From Methanothermobacter sp. CaT2 (GTDB lineage Archaea > Methanobacteriota > Methanobacteria > Methanobacteriales > Methanothermobacteraceae): a stretch of 64,000 nucleotides of DNA. The number at the start of each line of letters is the position of its first letter. The first letter of the stretch is position 1. The notes below the pieces were generated by a model. The model saw only the letters and a program-made list of their open reading frames with translations. It searched no databases and had not been told where the DNA came from. Both the position numbers and the translations under genes were made by a program. The stretch lies in assembly GCF_000828575.1 (NCBI RefSeq), contig NZ_AP011952.1, positions 248,001-312,000 of the forward strand, written 5' to 3'. Shown piece after piece: positions 32,200-41,549 of the stretch.

Positions 32200-33889
32200 A
32201 TGTCATATGATAGAAGGTTCATTTCAGTTGTTGCCATCTTCTCGGTCTTCATGGCCGTTATCCTTGTCCTTATCCAGAGCAGTATAGGGATCTATTACTG
32301 GGACATTTTCCTGTATGTTAACAATGCCATGAAAATGGCCCACCTTGGACCCGGCGACGCCCTCTACCTAGCACCATTCTTCCCTGCGGTACTGGCCTTA
32401 CTTTTCAGAGTCGGGTTCACAGGTGACATTCTTCCCTGCGGTGCTGGCCTTCCTTTTCAGACTAGGATTCGGAGGTGAAATAACTGTATTTGCAGCGGCA
32501 TTCTATGTTGCAGGTATCATCGGGATGTACCTCCTCCTCCAGCTGAGATTCAGTGAAATGGAGAGCCTTGCAGGGGCCCTGTCATTCGCATCCTTCAGCC
32601 TGGTCCTTTCATGGGCAGCCACAGGGGCCCTGGATGTCCCGGCCATCTCCCTCTCTATATGGGCCGTTTACCTTGCACTCATCGCAAGGAGGCGTGACAG
32701 CCGATTCTACTACCTTGCATTTCCGGTTGCAATGGCAGCATTTCTCACAAGATATACATCGGGTCTATGCTGCTCCCACTTGCAGTGATAATACTCACTG
32801 ACCCATCCCTCAGGTTAAAGCTGCCAGACATAGGCAGGGGAATTGGCCTTGGGGTCCTCCTCTACATCCCATTCGGGTACTTTTTTACAGAAACATCGGA
32901 ACACCCCTACCCTTCACAAAACAGGTTTCATCCACAGTCACCGGTTCAGCCACATCCATAAATCCTGGCTACAGCACAGACAGCCTCTACTACCTCAAGC
33001 ACCTTCCAGAGTACATCTCAGCAATGCCTTCACAGGATTACCTCAGGGTACTGAACCCCTCACTTTCAGGACAGACACCAATCGCCTTCATAATACTGGC
33101 CCTCATATCAGCAGGTTTACTGATTATTATATGGAGGAACAGGGACCTCATATCAACCGATAACCTCAGGGGAAAGATTATATTCATTGTAATATCTGCA
33201 GCACTCATATTCACCTTTGGAAGGATATCCTTTGCACTTAGCGAGGTCCTCATATTCCTCTGGGCACTTTCAATCCTCTGGATAAGGGGAACACTGATAA
33301 CATTGAGATGAACCTTGCGATGGCTGCCTGGGTCCTGGCCTACCTCTACATGCACAGCTTTCACCCTGTAAAGGCTGACAGGTACATCATAACAGTCCTG
33401 CCAGCCCTTGCCTATGCCATATCCCTTTCACTGAACAATTTATCTGCTTTGATGAGATCCAGGAGGGCATCGACGGTTCTGTCCATTGCAGTCACCCTTC
33501 TGATGGTCTCTTCGGCAATCCATTACACTGCAGGGATGCCCCAGGAATATGGGATAGTTAAGGGTGAGAGGGAGGCGGCCGCCTGGCTCATGAACCATGA
33601 TCCCTCCTACAGGGACAGGGTCATAGCTGCTGACAGGGGCCCTGCCTTCACATGGTACCTTGGAGACTATGTATTCACAAGGATAATCCACCCACAGCGT
33701 AGGGAGTTAAGCCTCAAGTACTTCTATGAAGTGAACCCTGACTACTATATATTCTGGACGGGTAAAACAGAGTTGCCTGAAGGTTACAGGGTCATATATT
33801 CAAGGGATGGGGTTCCATTGCCAGGAAGATTCAGTAGATATGCCGGGATCCTTCCCCTCCGGTACAGGATTCAGTGGATGTTGAGGTGA
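32200..33889 (+). pseudogene. Broken membrane glycosyltransferase (PMT/ArnT-like, GT39/GT83)
   Basis: An approximately 560-residue multi-spanning protein starting MSYDRRFISVVAIFS behind AAGGGGT. It has the layout of lipid-linked sugar transferases (DIFLYVNNAMKMA after the first helix; KADRYIITVLPAL near the C-terminal helices). The frame is broken four times: by a diverged 52-base tandem duplication at 32375-32478, and by single missing bases near 32765, in the T run at 32881-32886, and in the G run near 33290. Apart from these the protein reads through well, including the loop VTGSATSINPGYSTDS and the C-terminal domain. Either a recent pseudogene or several sequence errors beside a real duplication. 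Confidence 0.8.
32375..32478 (+). repeat. Diverged 52-base tandem duplication inside a gene
   Basis: Copies at 32375-32426 and 32427-32478, both encoding FFPAVLA-LFR-GF-G. Because 52 is not a multiple of 3, the second copy shifts the frame. The copies differ at about 9 positions, so the event is not brand new. Confidence 0.9.
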
Positions 33890-33930
33890 TTCTCTCTGGC
33901 GAGGGATGGATTCGCTTAACAGATTGAAAC

Positions 33931-33972
33931 TATTTATATGGCGAGTTCAATAACTAGTTTGAGTTAAACTAG
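33931..33972 (+). promoter_or_regulatory. TATA box and palindromic operator-like site
   Basis: TATTTATATG (33931-33940) is followed, at the expected transcription start, by the perfect inverted repeat CTAGTTT-gagtt-AAACTAG (33954-33972). The site precedes the six-gene glycan operon at 34093-39907 and could bind a repressor. Confidence 0.55.
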
Positions 33973-34092
33973 GATATACTCTGAATCGTATATTGTGGGA
34001 AGGAAATCTTTATTCATTCATATCATGAATAATGTTACCAGGAAAACCCTTATTCTTACAGGAAATCATCCAAAATAGGGAGTGATGCTAAT

Positions 34093-35034
34093 ATGGAAAC
34101 TCAGAGAATACTCGTGACCGGTGGCGCCGGATTCATAGGTACAAACCTTGTCAATGAACTGAGGAACAGGGGCCATGAGGTCCTTGCGGTTGACCTCATG
34201 CACACAGAACGCGAGGACTACATGAGGGCCGATGTCAGGGAGTACAGGCAGGTTGAGAGGATCTTTGAGGAAGATAAATTCGACTACGTATACCACCTGG
34301 CCGCAGAGTACGGGAGATGGAACGGTGAGGACTACTATGAGAACCTCTGGAAGACCAACGTCATAGGTACAAAGCACATGCTGAGGATGCAGGAGAAGCT
34401 TGGCTTCAGGATGATATTCTTCTCCTCAGCAGAGGTCTACGGGGACTACAGTGGTTTGATGAGTGAGGATGTGATGGTCAAAAACCCCATAAGCGACACC
34501 TACCAGATGAATGACTACGCCATAACCAAGTGGGCCGGTGAACTCATGTGCATGAACTCTGCAGAGATGTTCGGCACAGAGACTGTCCGTGTGAGGCCGG
34601 TGAACTGTTACGGCCCCCATGAGAAGTACTCACCCTACAAGGGCTTCATACCCATATTCATCTACCATGCACTACACAGGAAGCCCTACACCGTCTATAA
34701 GGGCCATAAGAGGATAATCGACTACGTGGAGGACTCCGTGAGGACCTTCGCCAATATCGTGGATAACTTCATCCCCGGGGAGGTCTACAATGTCGGCGGG
34801 CGAACCGAGTGGGAGCATGACATCAAGGAGTACTCAGACATGGTCCTTGAGGCTGTGGGGATAGATGACTCCATAGTCACCTACAGGGAGTCAGAGCCCT
34901 TCACCACAAAGGTGAAGACCATGGACTTCTCAAAGGCCATAAGGGACCTCAAACATGACCCACAGGTACCCCCCGAGGAGGGTATCAGGCGTACAGTCGA
35001 GTGGATGAAGTGGTACTACAGGATAGAGGACTGA
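34093..35034 (+). CDS. NAD-dependent sugar-nucleotide epimerase/dehydratase
   Basis: 313 residues of the extended short-chain dehydrogenase family. VTGGAGFIGTNL binds NAD; the active-site Tyr and Lys are in MNDYAITKWAGE near residue 145, and FSSAEVYGDY supplies the Ser. Such enzymes epimerise or dehydrate UDP-, GDP- or dTDP-sugars. GGGAGTGAT precedes the ATG. It leads a plus-strand operon: epimerase, GT2, epimerase, GT4, GT2 and a flippase-like membrane protein, with overlapping or close junctions, so it should supply the sugar used by these transferases. The exact sugar cannot be read from sequence. Confidence 0.88.
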   Translation: METQRILVTGGAGFIGTNLVNELRNRGHEVLAVDLMHTEREDYMRADVREYRQVERIFEEDKFDYVYHLAAEYGRWNGEDYYENLWKTNVIGTKHMLRMQEKLGFRMIFFSSAEVYGDYSGLMSEDVMVKNPISDTYQMNDYAITKWAGELMCMNSAEMFGTETVRVRPVNCYGPHEKYSPYKGFIPIFIYHALHRKPYTVYKGHKRIIDYVEDSVRTFANIVDNFIPGEVYNVGGRTEWEHDIKEYSDMVLEAVGIDDSIVTYRESEPFTTKVKTMDFSKAIRDLKHDPQVPPEEGIRRTVEWMKWYYRIED

Positions 35035-35036
35035 AA

Positions 35037-35912
35037 ATGAGGATAGTCGCGGTCATCCCTGCCTTCAACGAGGAGGTTGCCATAGGTTCAGTTGTGCTCC
35101 TCACAGGGGAACACGTTGATGAGGTTATCGTTGTTGATGATGGGTCGGCTGACAGGACAGCCCACGTGGCTGAGATGGCAGGCGCAAGGGTTATAAGGCA
35201 CCACAGGAACCTGGGAAAGGGTGCAGCCCTCAAAACAGGGTTTGAGGCTGCAGATGCAGATGTAATAGTCACCCTTGACGCTGATGCACAGCACAACCCT
35301 GCAGAGATACCTAAACTCGTGGAGCCCATACTGAGGGGGGAGGCCGACGTTGTGAACGGGAGCCGCTACCTCCATGGAAGGGACGAGAACACCCCAAGGT
35401 ACCGCAGGGTGGGCCAGAAGATACTTGACAGGGCCACCAACATATCAACGGGCCTGGACATAACCGATACCCAGAGCGGCTTCAGGGCCTTCTCATCAGC
35501 CAGCATACCCCACTTCAGGTTCAGGGACCCGGGCTTCGTGGTTGAAAGCGAGATGCTTGCAGACGCCGCCGAGGCCGGCCTCAGGATAGTGGAGGTGGAG
35601 GTCGGAGTGAGGTATGATGTGGATGGGTCCACCAGGAACCCCATAAGCCACGGTGTATCGGTGCTCCTTAGGATCATAGGGGACCTTGAACTCAAGCGCC
35701 CCCTCTACTACTTCACACTCCCGGGCCTCATAATAGGGATTACAGGGGCAATCCTAAGTTTAATGTTCATAAGGGACTACATAACGGGTTTAAGTGTGAA
35801 CATGGGTCCCACCATCGTGGCGGTGATGCTCACACTCTTCGGGACCTTCTTCATATTCACAGGCATCATCCTCGACTCCATGAGGAGGATGATCATCCAC
35901 TATGGAAGGTGA
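35037..35912 (+). CDS. GT2 glycosyltransferase, dolichyl-phosphate sugar synthase-like, with membrane tail
   Basis: 291 residues. The GT-A fold is marked by RIVAVIPAFNEE, VVDDGSADRT near residue 40 and the metal-binding TLDADAQHNP near 80. These are typical of DPM1/dolichyl-phosphoglucose synthases, which charge a polyprenyl phosphate carrier with a sugar. Two C-terminal membrane helices (GLIIGITGAILSLMFI and IVAVMLTLFGTFFIFTG) anchor it. The ATG at 35037 is 3 bases after the epimerase stop. Its catalytic part is paralogous to 38182-38862, which lacks the membrane tail. Confidence 0.9.
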   Translation: MRIVAVIPAFNEEVAIGSVVLLTGEHVDEVIVVDDGSADRTAHVAEMAGARVIRHHRNLGKGAALKTGFEAADADVIVTLDADAQHNPAEIPKLVEPILRGEADVVNGSRYLHGRDENTPRYRRVGQKILDRATNISTGLDITDTQSGFRAFSSASIPHFRFRDPGFVVESEMLADAAEAGLRIVEVEVGVRYDVDGSTRNPISHGVSVLLRIIGDLELKRPLYYFTLPGLIIGITGAILSLMFIRDYITGLSVNMGPTIVAVMLTLFGTFFIFTGIILDSMRRMIIHYGR

Positions 35913-35944
35913 CTGCAGAATCTACTGATGGAAGGTGATTGATT

Positions 35945-36937
35945 ATGGATGAATTCAGGGCTTATGATGGTAAATGTGTTCTTGTAACAGGTGGAGCTGG
36001 ATGCGTTGGAAGCAATCTCACAGGGAACCTTGCAAAGGCAGGGGCCAATGTGATCATACTGGATAATCTCTCATCAAGCTATGAGTGGAACATCCCGGAA
36101 TATGAGAACATAGAATTCGTTAAGGGCGACATACTCGACGATGAGGTCCTTAAACGGGTATTCAAGGAGAGGCCGGACTACGTCTTCCACCTCGCAGCCC
36201 ACTTTGCAAACCAGAACAGTGTTGACAACCCGGAGAAGGACCTCCTGGTCAACGGGCTGGGCATACTGAAGGTCCTTGAGTATGCACAGCTTGTGGGTGT
36301 TGAGCGCTTCGTTTACTCATCATCAGGGTGCGGTGTCTACGGCCTGGACTCAAAGATACCCTTTGAGGAACACGACATCTCAATATCACTGCACACCCCC
36401 TACCAGGTCACCAAGCTCCTCGGTGAACTGTACACCAACTACTTCCACAACCTCTACGAGATGCCCATAGTCAATGCAAGGTTCTTCAACGTCTTCGGCC
36501 CGGGTGAGGTGCCAGGGAAGTACCGTAACGTCATCCCCAACTTCTTCTACTGGGCCATGAACCAGCAACCATTACCCATAACCGGGGACGGCTCAGAGAC
36601 CAGGGACTGGACCTTCGTGGAGGACATAGTCAGGGGGCTCATGGCCATGGGTGTCAGAAGGGAGGCCATAGGCGAGGCCATCAACCTTGGCTCAGGGACC
36701 GAGCACCAGGTCATAGAGATGGCGGGTATCATAAACGAGCTCACAGAAAACCCTGCAGGTGTGGTCTACAGGCCGAGGAGGGACTGGGACGCCAAGACAA
36801 GGCTCCTGTCATCAATCGATAAGGCCAGAAGACTCCTGGACTACGAGCCACAGGTATCCTTCAGGGAGGGACTTGAGAGGACCCACAGGTGGTTCACAGA
36901 GAACTGGGAGCTCATAAGGAAGAGCGCAGAGTTCTAA
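35945..36937 (+). CDS. NAD-dependent sugar-nucleotide epimerase
   Basis: 330 residues of the UDP-glucose 4-epimerase-like family. VTGGAGCVGSNL near the N terminus, YSSSGCGVYG, and TPYQVTKLLGE with catalytic Tyr and Lys near residue 155. It ends in the typical EGLERTHRWF tail. ATG at 35945 is preceded by GGAAGGTGATT; a TTG six bases earlier is less well placed. The ribosome site is a near copy of the sequence at the preceding gene's stop codon (35902-35914 versus 35928-35940). Second epimerase of the glycan operon. Confidence 0.88.
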   Translation: MDEFRAYDGKCVLVTGGAGCVGSNLTGNLAKAGANVIILDNLSSSYEWNIPEYENIEFVKGDILDDEVLKRVFKERPDYVFHLAAHFANQNSVDNPEKDLLVNGLGILKVLEYAQLVGVERFVYSSSGCGVYGLDSKIPFEEHDISISLHTPYQVTKLLGELYTNYFHNLYEMPIVNARFFNVFGPGEVPGKYRNVIPNFFYWAMNQQPLPITGDGSETRDWTFVEDIVRGLMAMGVRREAIGEAINLGSGTEHQVIEMAGIINELTENPAGVVYRPRRDWDAKTRLLSSIDKARRLLDYEPQVSFREGLERTHRWFTENWELIRKSAEF

Positions 36938-36965
36938 TCAAAAAACCTTCTTTTTCTGATCGCAT

Positions 36966-38153
36966 ATGAGGATACTGGTTGTACAGGAATCGGACTGGAT
37001 AGAAAGGAACCCCCACCAGCAGCACCACCTCTTTGACAGGTTATCTGCGAGGGGTCATGAGGTGAGGGTCATAGACTACCCCATAGACTGGAGGAAGGAG
37101 GAGGGGGGAAGCATCCTGAACCCCCGCCGGGTCTACCTGGGGGTCCAGAAGGTCCGGGAGGACGCCGGTGTGGACGTGATAAGACCAGCCCACCTCAGGG
37201 TCCCGGTACTGGATTACCTCTCAATACCCTTCACCCATGGGAGGGAGATAAGGAGGCAGATAAGGGAGTTCAGACCAGACCTTGTGGTCGGATTTGGTCT
37301 CATAAACTCCTTCATAGCATCAATCGAAGCAGGGAGGCAGGGCATACCCTTCGTATATTACCTCATCGACGTACTCTACACCCTGATACCAGAGAGGGCC
37401 TTTCAGGGTCTGGGGAAGCTGCTCATGAGGAAGACCATCGAGAGGTCAGACCTTGTCCTCACCATCAACAGGAAGCTCGACCAGCTGGCAGCTGAACTGG
37501 GGGCCAGGAGGACGGAGGTCATAGACGCGGGCATAGACCTTGCAGAATTCGACCCGGACCTTGACGGTTCACGCATAAGGGAGAGGTACGGTGTCGGGGA
37601 TGATGACATCCTCCTCTTCTTCATGGGATTCCTCTACAACTTCTCCGGTCTCAGGGAACTTGCAGCAGCAATGGCAGAGAGGCGTGGGGAATACCCGAAC
37701 ATCAAGCTTATGGTTGTAGGGGATGGAGACGCATACGAGGACCTTAAAGGGATAAGGGATGATAACAACCTGGACAGCCTCATACTGACAGGGAGACAGC
37801 CCTACAGTGAGATACCTGAATTTGTAGCGGCTTCTGACATCTGCATACTCCCCGCCCACATAGACGAGGAGATAATGCAGGACATAGTCCCCATAAAGCT
37901 CTACGAGTACCTTGCAATGGCAAAGCCGGTCATAGCCACAAGGCTGCCGGGCATATACATGGAGTTCGGTGAGGGCAACGGCATCCACTACATAGAGAGG
38001 CCAGAGGAGACCCTTGACGTTGCAGTGGAACTTGCAGATAGGCTCAGGGAGGAGGGCCAGAGGGGAAGGCGCTTCGTGGAGTCAAATGACTGGGAGACCA
38101 TCACCGACAGGTTTGAGGAGACCCTCAGAGAACTTGTGGAGCGAGATGAATGA
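36966..38153 (+). CDS. GT4-family glycosyltransferase
   Basis: 395 residues. N-terminal RILVVQESDWIERNPHQQHH, then RPDLVVGFGLINSF; the donor domain has LFFMGFLYNFSGLREL, VVGDGDAYEDL, LTGRQPYSEIPEF and KLYEYLAMAKPVIA (E-x7-type motif region). It is a GT-B retaining transferase resembling N-acetylglucosamine- or mannose-adding enzymes of capsule loci. No ribosome site is evident before the ATG; T-rich bases fill the 28-base gap. It sits in the middle of the glycan operon, 29 bases before the second GT2 gene. Confidence 0.88.
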   Translation: MRILVVQESDWIERNPHQQHHLFDRLSARGHEVRVIDYPIDWRKEEGGSILNPRRVYLGVQKVREDAGVDVIRPAHLRVPVLDYLSIPFTHGREIRRQIREFRPDLVVGFGLINSFIASIEAGRQGIPFVYYLIDVLYTLIPERAFQGLGKLLMRKTIERSDLVLTINRKLDQLAAELGARRTEVIDAGIDLAEFDPDLDGSRIRERYGVGDDDILLFFMGFLYNFSGLRELAAAMAERRGEYPNIKLMVVGDGDAYEDLKGIRDDNNLDSLILTGRQPYSEIPEFVAASDICILPAHIDEEIMQDIVPIKLYEYLAMAKPVIATRLPGIYMEFGEGNGIHYIERPEETLDVAVELADRLREEGQRGRRFVESNDWETITDRFEETLRELVERDE

Positions 38154-38181
38154 GCATGTGCTTCGCTGGAGGGTGTTTGAG

Positions 38182-38862
38182 TTGAGGGTAGTGACAGTGA
38201 TACCGGCATTCAATGAGGAGAGGACAGTTGAATCCGTTGTGAGGGGCGCCCTTGAACATGGTGACGTGATCCTGGTGGATGATGGCAGCACAGACAGGAC
38301 TGCAGCCCTTGGTGAGGAAGCAGGTGCAAGGGTCATCAGCCACCCCAAAAATCTCGGGAAGGGGGCAGCCCTCAAGACGGGTATAGGGGAGGCCCTTAAG
38401 GGAGACTACGACGTCATAGTATTCATGGACGCCGATGGCCAGCACGACCCCTCCCTGATACCTGAACTTGCATCTGCAGTTAACGGCGGTGACTTCATCA
38501 TAGGGTCGAGGTTCATAAGGAATAACCATGACACCATGCCCCTCCACAGGCAGCTATCGAACAGGATAACCACATGGATACTGAGACTGGCCACAGGGTA
38601 CCGGATCACAGACAGTCAGAGCGGCTTCAGGGCCATATCAGCCAGGTACGCCCACCTGATACTTGAAATACCCTACGATGACTATGTCTATGAATCAGAG
38701 GCAATATGTGAGACCTCAAGGCACAGGCTGAGGATAGCCGAGGTCCCCATCACCTGCACCTATGGTGATGAGAAGTCCTACATCGGTGTCGGGGACGTCC
38801 TCCAGTACATCAGGTTCATAGTGAGGCTCTTCATCAGAAGGGTATCCGGCGTCAGGGGCTGA
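38182..38862 (+). CDS. GT2 glycosyltransferase, dolichyl-phosphate sugar synthase-like
   Basis: 226 residues. RVVTVIPAFNEERTV, LVDDGSTDRTAAL and VFMDADGQHDPSLIP identify a GT-A polyprenyl-phosphate sugar synthase. The start is TTG at 38182 with GGAGGGTGTT upstream, which makes it collinear with its paralogue at 35037. The frame stays open further 5' inside the previous gene, but that part has no family similarity. It lacks the C-terminal membrane pair of the paralogue. Fifth gene of the operon. Confidence 0.88.
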   Translation: MRVVTVIPAFNEERTVESVVRGALEHGDVILVDDGSTDRTAALGEEAGARVISHPKNLGKGAALKTGIGEALKGDYDVIVFMDADGQHDPSLIPELASAVNGGDFIIGSRFIRNNHDTMPLHRQLSNRITTWILRLATGYRITDSQSGFRAISARYAHLILEIPYDDYVYESEAICETSRHRLRIAEVPITCTYGDEKSYIGVGDVLQYIRFIVRLFIRRVSGVRG

Positions 38863-38911
38863 TGGGGGAGAGCTGCTTCCCATCACCTTAACACATCAGG
38901 AGATGGACTCC

Positions 38912-39907
38912 ATGAAAAGGTTTTATTTCTTTGCACTGAGTATCCTTCTCATCCTGGCCCTCATAATATGGATGGGCCCCTCAAGGATCATCGGGGCAGT
39001 CTGCATGGCCAACTGGATGATCATGGCCATTGCACTCCTCATCCACCTCGGGGTTCTGGCTGTGCGGGCCCTCCGCTGGGGTTTCATTATAGGCCAGCCC
39101 TGGAGGATGCGGGTCAACTTCATGGTGAAGACCATCGGCCTCTTCGCAGGTAACCTCAGCCCCATGAGGAGTGCTGGCGAGGTTATGAATGCCCTTGCAG
39201 GTAAAAAGCTGAATGGTGTTGAACTCTCAGAGGGCCTCTCAGCAGGTTTAACTGAGAGGTTCTTTGATCTCGGGATAGGTGGTGCCCTGCTTCTACTGGC
39301 GGCAGTGATGGTCCCCATGATAAGGATAATCGCACTCTTCGGGGCGATTCTATCTGTCCTCATAACCTACCTCATCTACCTTGTTAACTGGAGGGAGGAG
39401 AAGGGGTTAAGGATCTACTGGAGGATACACAGGGTCATTGAGAGACTCCCCATCTCCGAGGAGACACTTGAAAACCTCTATGCAAGGTTAACCTCCGGGA
39501 TAAGGGGCATGATAGGTTACACCAGATCATACTCAAATTTCACCTCCCTTGGAGTCATATTCATCCTCTCACTCCTCTCCTGGCTCATGGAGTGTCTCAG
39601 ACTCTACCTGGTCTTCATGGCCTTCGGGGTGGAGATCGCCTTCTACGCGGTTATAATAATATTCCTCCTGGCAAACCTTGTGGGTATACTATCTGCCCTG
39701 CCCGGTGGTATGGGCTCAATGGAGGTCTCCATGACGGGATTATTTGTAATATTCGGGGTCCCGGACTTCCTGGCCGGGAGCATCGCCCTGGTGGACCGTA
39801 TAATATCCTTCTGGGTGGTAACAGCACTGGGAGCCATATTCTCGTCCTGCTATGCAGCTGAGATATTTGATGAGGTTAGATCATATATTCTGGATGTGAG
39901 GGCCTGA
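38912..39907 (+). CDS. UPF0104/lysylphosphatidylglycerol-synthase-type membrane protein
   Basis: 331 residues with about eight membrane helices. The run GLFAGNLSPMRSAGEVMNAL near residue 75 and the LSALPGGMGSMEVSMTGLF near 265 are signature regions of the LPG_synthase_TM/UPF0104 family, proposed to flip or modify lipid-linked substrates. Its place after two polyprenyl-phosphate sugar synthases fits a role in moving charged lipid carriers. GGAG lies 8 bases before ATG 38912; an ATG at 38903 overlaps that ribosome site. Last gene of the operon; its last codons and stop are tandemly duplicated downstream. Confidence 0.85.
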   Translation: MKRFYFFALSILLILALIIWMGPSRIIGAVCMANWMIMAIALLIHLGVLAVRALRWGFIIGQPWRMRVNFMVKTIGLFAGNLSPMRSAGEVMNALAGKKLNGVELSEGLSAGLTERFFDLGIGGALLLLAAVMVPMIRIIALFGAILSVLITYLIYLVNWREEKGLRIYWRIHRVIERLPISEETLENLYARLTSGIRGMIGYTRSYSNFTSLGVIFILSLLSWLMECLRLYLVFMAFGVEIAFYAVIIIFLLANLVGILSALPGGMGSMEVSMTGLFVIFGVPDFLAGSIALVDRIISFWVVTALGAIFSSCYAAEIFDEVRSYILDVRA

Positions 39908-40009
39908 TTCTTTGTTTGTGGTTTGTCTGGTGTATGTTCTGGGATGTGAGGGCCTGATTCTTTGTTTGTGGTTTGTCTGGTATATGTTCTGGATGTGAGG
40001 TCCTGATTT
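39892..40009 (+). repeat. Tandem duplication over a stop codon, period 49-50
   Basis: Copies at 39892-39941, 39942-39990 and a partial third at 39991-40009. Copy 1 contains the last codons and stop (39905-39907) of the UPF0104 gene. It fills the convergent gap before the flippase at 40028. Confidence 0.95.
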
Positions 40010-40027
40010 ACTCATCTTTTAGAATTT

Positions 40028-41440
40028 TTAGCCCCTGATGATTGACCTCAGTATATCCCTGTCCACAGAGTCCAGGGCCCCCGTCAGGAGTATCCCTGCC
40101 ATATAGGCGCCCAGGGCAAGGGGGACCCTGAAGATTGTACCTGCGGGTATTAGAAGGAGGACGATTGAAACCGAGGCAGGGAGGAGGATCCTCCAGGCGA
40201 CATGCAGGTCCCTCCATGCCGGACCAAAACCGAGATCCCGCACAGCCCGCAGGAAGAGGATCGTCATGAGGGCCTCCGTCATTACTGTGGCAACACTTGC
40301 ACCCATAAAGTCAAAGCGGGGGATGAGGATGAGGTTCAGGATCACATTGAAGAGGGCTGCAAGGCCTGTGATCCTGGTGACCGTGATCTGCCTGTTGGCT
40401 GACCCCAGGAGGCTGGAGCTTAAGCCATTCACAAACATGAAGGCGGTTGCGGTTATGAGCACCCTGAGGGCCGGGACTGACTCGAGGTACTCTGCAGAGA
40501 AAATGAGCTCTATGATGGGTCCTGCAACTGCGAATACCGTGAAGATCAGGGGGACGGCCAGGATTATGAGGTACTTCAGGGACCTCATGTAGGTGAACCG
40601 CAGTGAATCCTCACTTTCAACGTGGAACCTGGACATCACAGGGAATACAGCGGTGAGGTAGACACCGTAAAGTGATGTGATGACCGTGAGGAGCCTGTAG
40701 GGTGCATTGTAAAGACCCACAGAGACGTCACCCTTCATGAGGGAGAGCATCACGGAGTCTATCCAGAAGTATATCAGAGAGAATACACTCGTTATCCCGA
40801 AGGGGATGGCCTCCCTGATCATTCCGCGACTGAAACTTAAACCGGGGGTGAAGAAACGACGGGTGAATATTAAAGTGGAGTATACAAGTGAGAGGGCGGC
40901 TGCAATGAGATATGCAATTGCAACATGCACAACACTCCCACCCAGCCAGATAACGGCAAGGACACCCACAAGTATGAAGATGCTGTTGAGGATGTTCCAT
41001 ACTGTCTGGTACTCCATCCTCTGGAAGCCCTGGAATATGCTGTTGAAGAATGAGCTGAAGGAACTCAGAAGCATGTACCCGGCTATGAAAACGATTACTG
41101 TAGCTGCAGTCCCACTGTACAGCCCTATGAGGGGGAAGAGGAGTATCAGCACAAATACTATGCATGAGAGGATGATACGGTTACCGAGACCCGCCGCCAC
41201 AAGCTCCCCGGCCCCTGCGGGGTTCCTTGCAATCTCCCGGGTGATGTAGGTCCCTATACCAAGATCTGCAAGTATACTGAATATGCCGGTAAGGGCAAGT
41301 GCAGTTGATAGTATACCGAAACCGGCGGTTCCAAGGTACCTTGCAAGGTAGACGTTCCATACGAAGGCCGCCAGGTTTGTGAAGAGTGTGGCCACCAGGA
41401 GGAATACTGTGTTCCTTGCGAGGATTCTTGCATGACTCAT
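40028..41440 (-). CDS. Polysaccharide flippase (MOP/MATE-like, larger type)
   Basis: About 470 residues with 14 membrane helices. RNTVFLLVATLFTNLAAFVWNVYLARYLG near the N terminus, split here into family segments LLVATLFTNLAAF and YLARYLGTAGFG, marks a polysaccharide exporter of the Stf/Wzx superfamily, of a different branch from 2794 and 27917. I chose ATG 41440 (MSHARILARN), because the 20 residues read from a GTG at 41500 come from a duplicated piece of the upstream gene's end. It follows the epimerase at 41487-42440 and is probably co-transcribed with it. Confidence 0.85.
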   Translation of the reverse strand: MSHARILARNTVFLLVATLFTNLAAFVWNVYLARYLGTAGFGILSTALALTGIFSILADLGIGTYITREIARNPAGAGELVAAGLGNRIILSCIVFVLILLFPLIGLYSGTAATVIVFIAGYMLLSSFSSFFNSIFQGFQRMEYQTVWNILNSIFILVGVLAVIWLGGSVVHVAIAYLIAAALSLVYSTLIFTRRFFTPGLSFSRGMIREAIPFGITSVFSLIYFWIDSVMLSLMKGDVSVGLYNAPYRLLTVITSLYGVYLTAVFPVMSRFHVESEDSLRFTYMRSLKYLIILAVPLIFTVFAVAGPIIELIFSAEYLESVPALRVLITATAFMFVNGLSSSLLGSANRQITVTRITGLAALFNVILNLILIPRFDFMGASVATVMTEALMTILFLRAVRDLGFGPAWRDLHVAWRILLPASVSIVLLLIPAGTIFRVPLALGAYMAGILLTGALDSVDRDILRSIIRG

Positions 41441-41473
41441 CTCAACCACTGATATGAGGATTCCATGATCTAC

Positions 41474-41549
41474 TTTTCTGAACCACTTAACGGTCCTCAC
41501 AAGTCAAAGATTTGCTGGCTTTTTTGAACCACTCAATGGTCCTCATAAG
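41474..41549 (-). repeat. Diverged tandem duplication over a stop codon, period 46
   Basis: GAACCACTTAACGGTCCTCA at 41480 and GAACCACTCAATGGTCCTCA at 41526 are about 30-base copies with four differences. The copy nearer 41480 holds the epimerase stop codon (41487-41489). Both encode the peptide RT(I/V)(E/K)WF(K/R)K in different frames. Confidence 0.85.
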
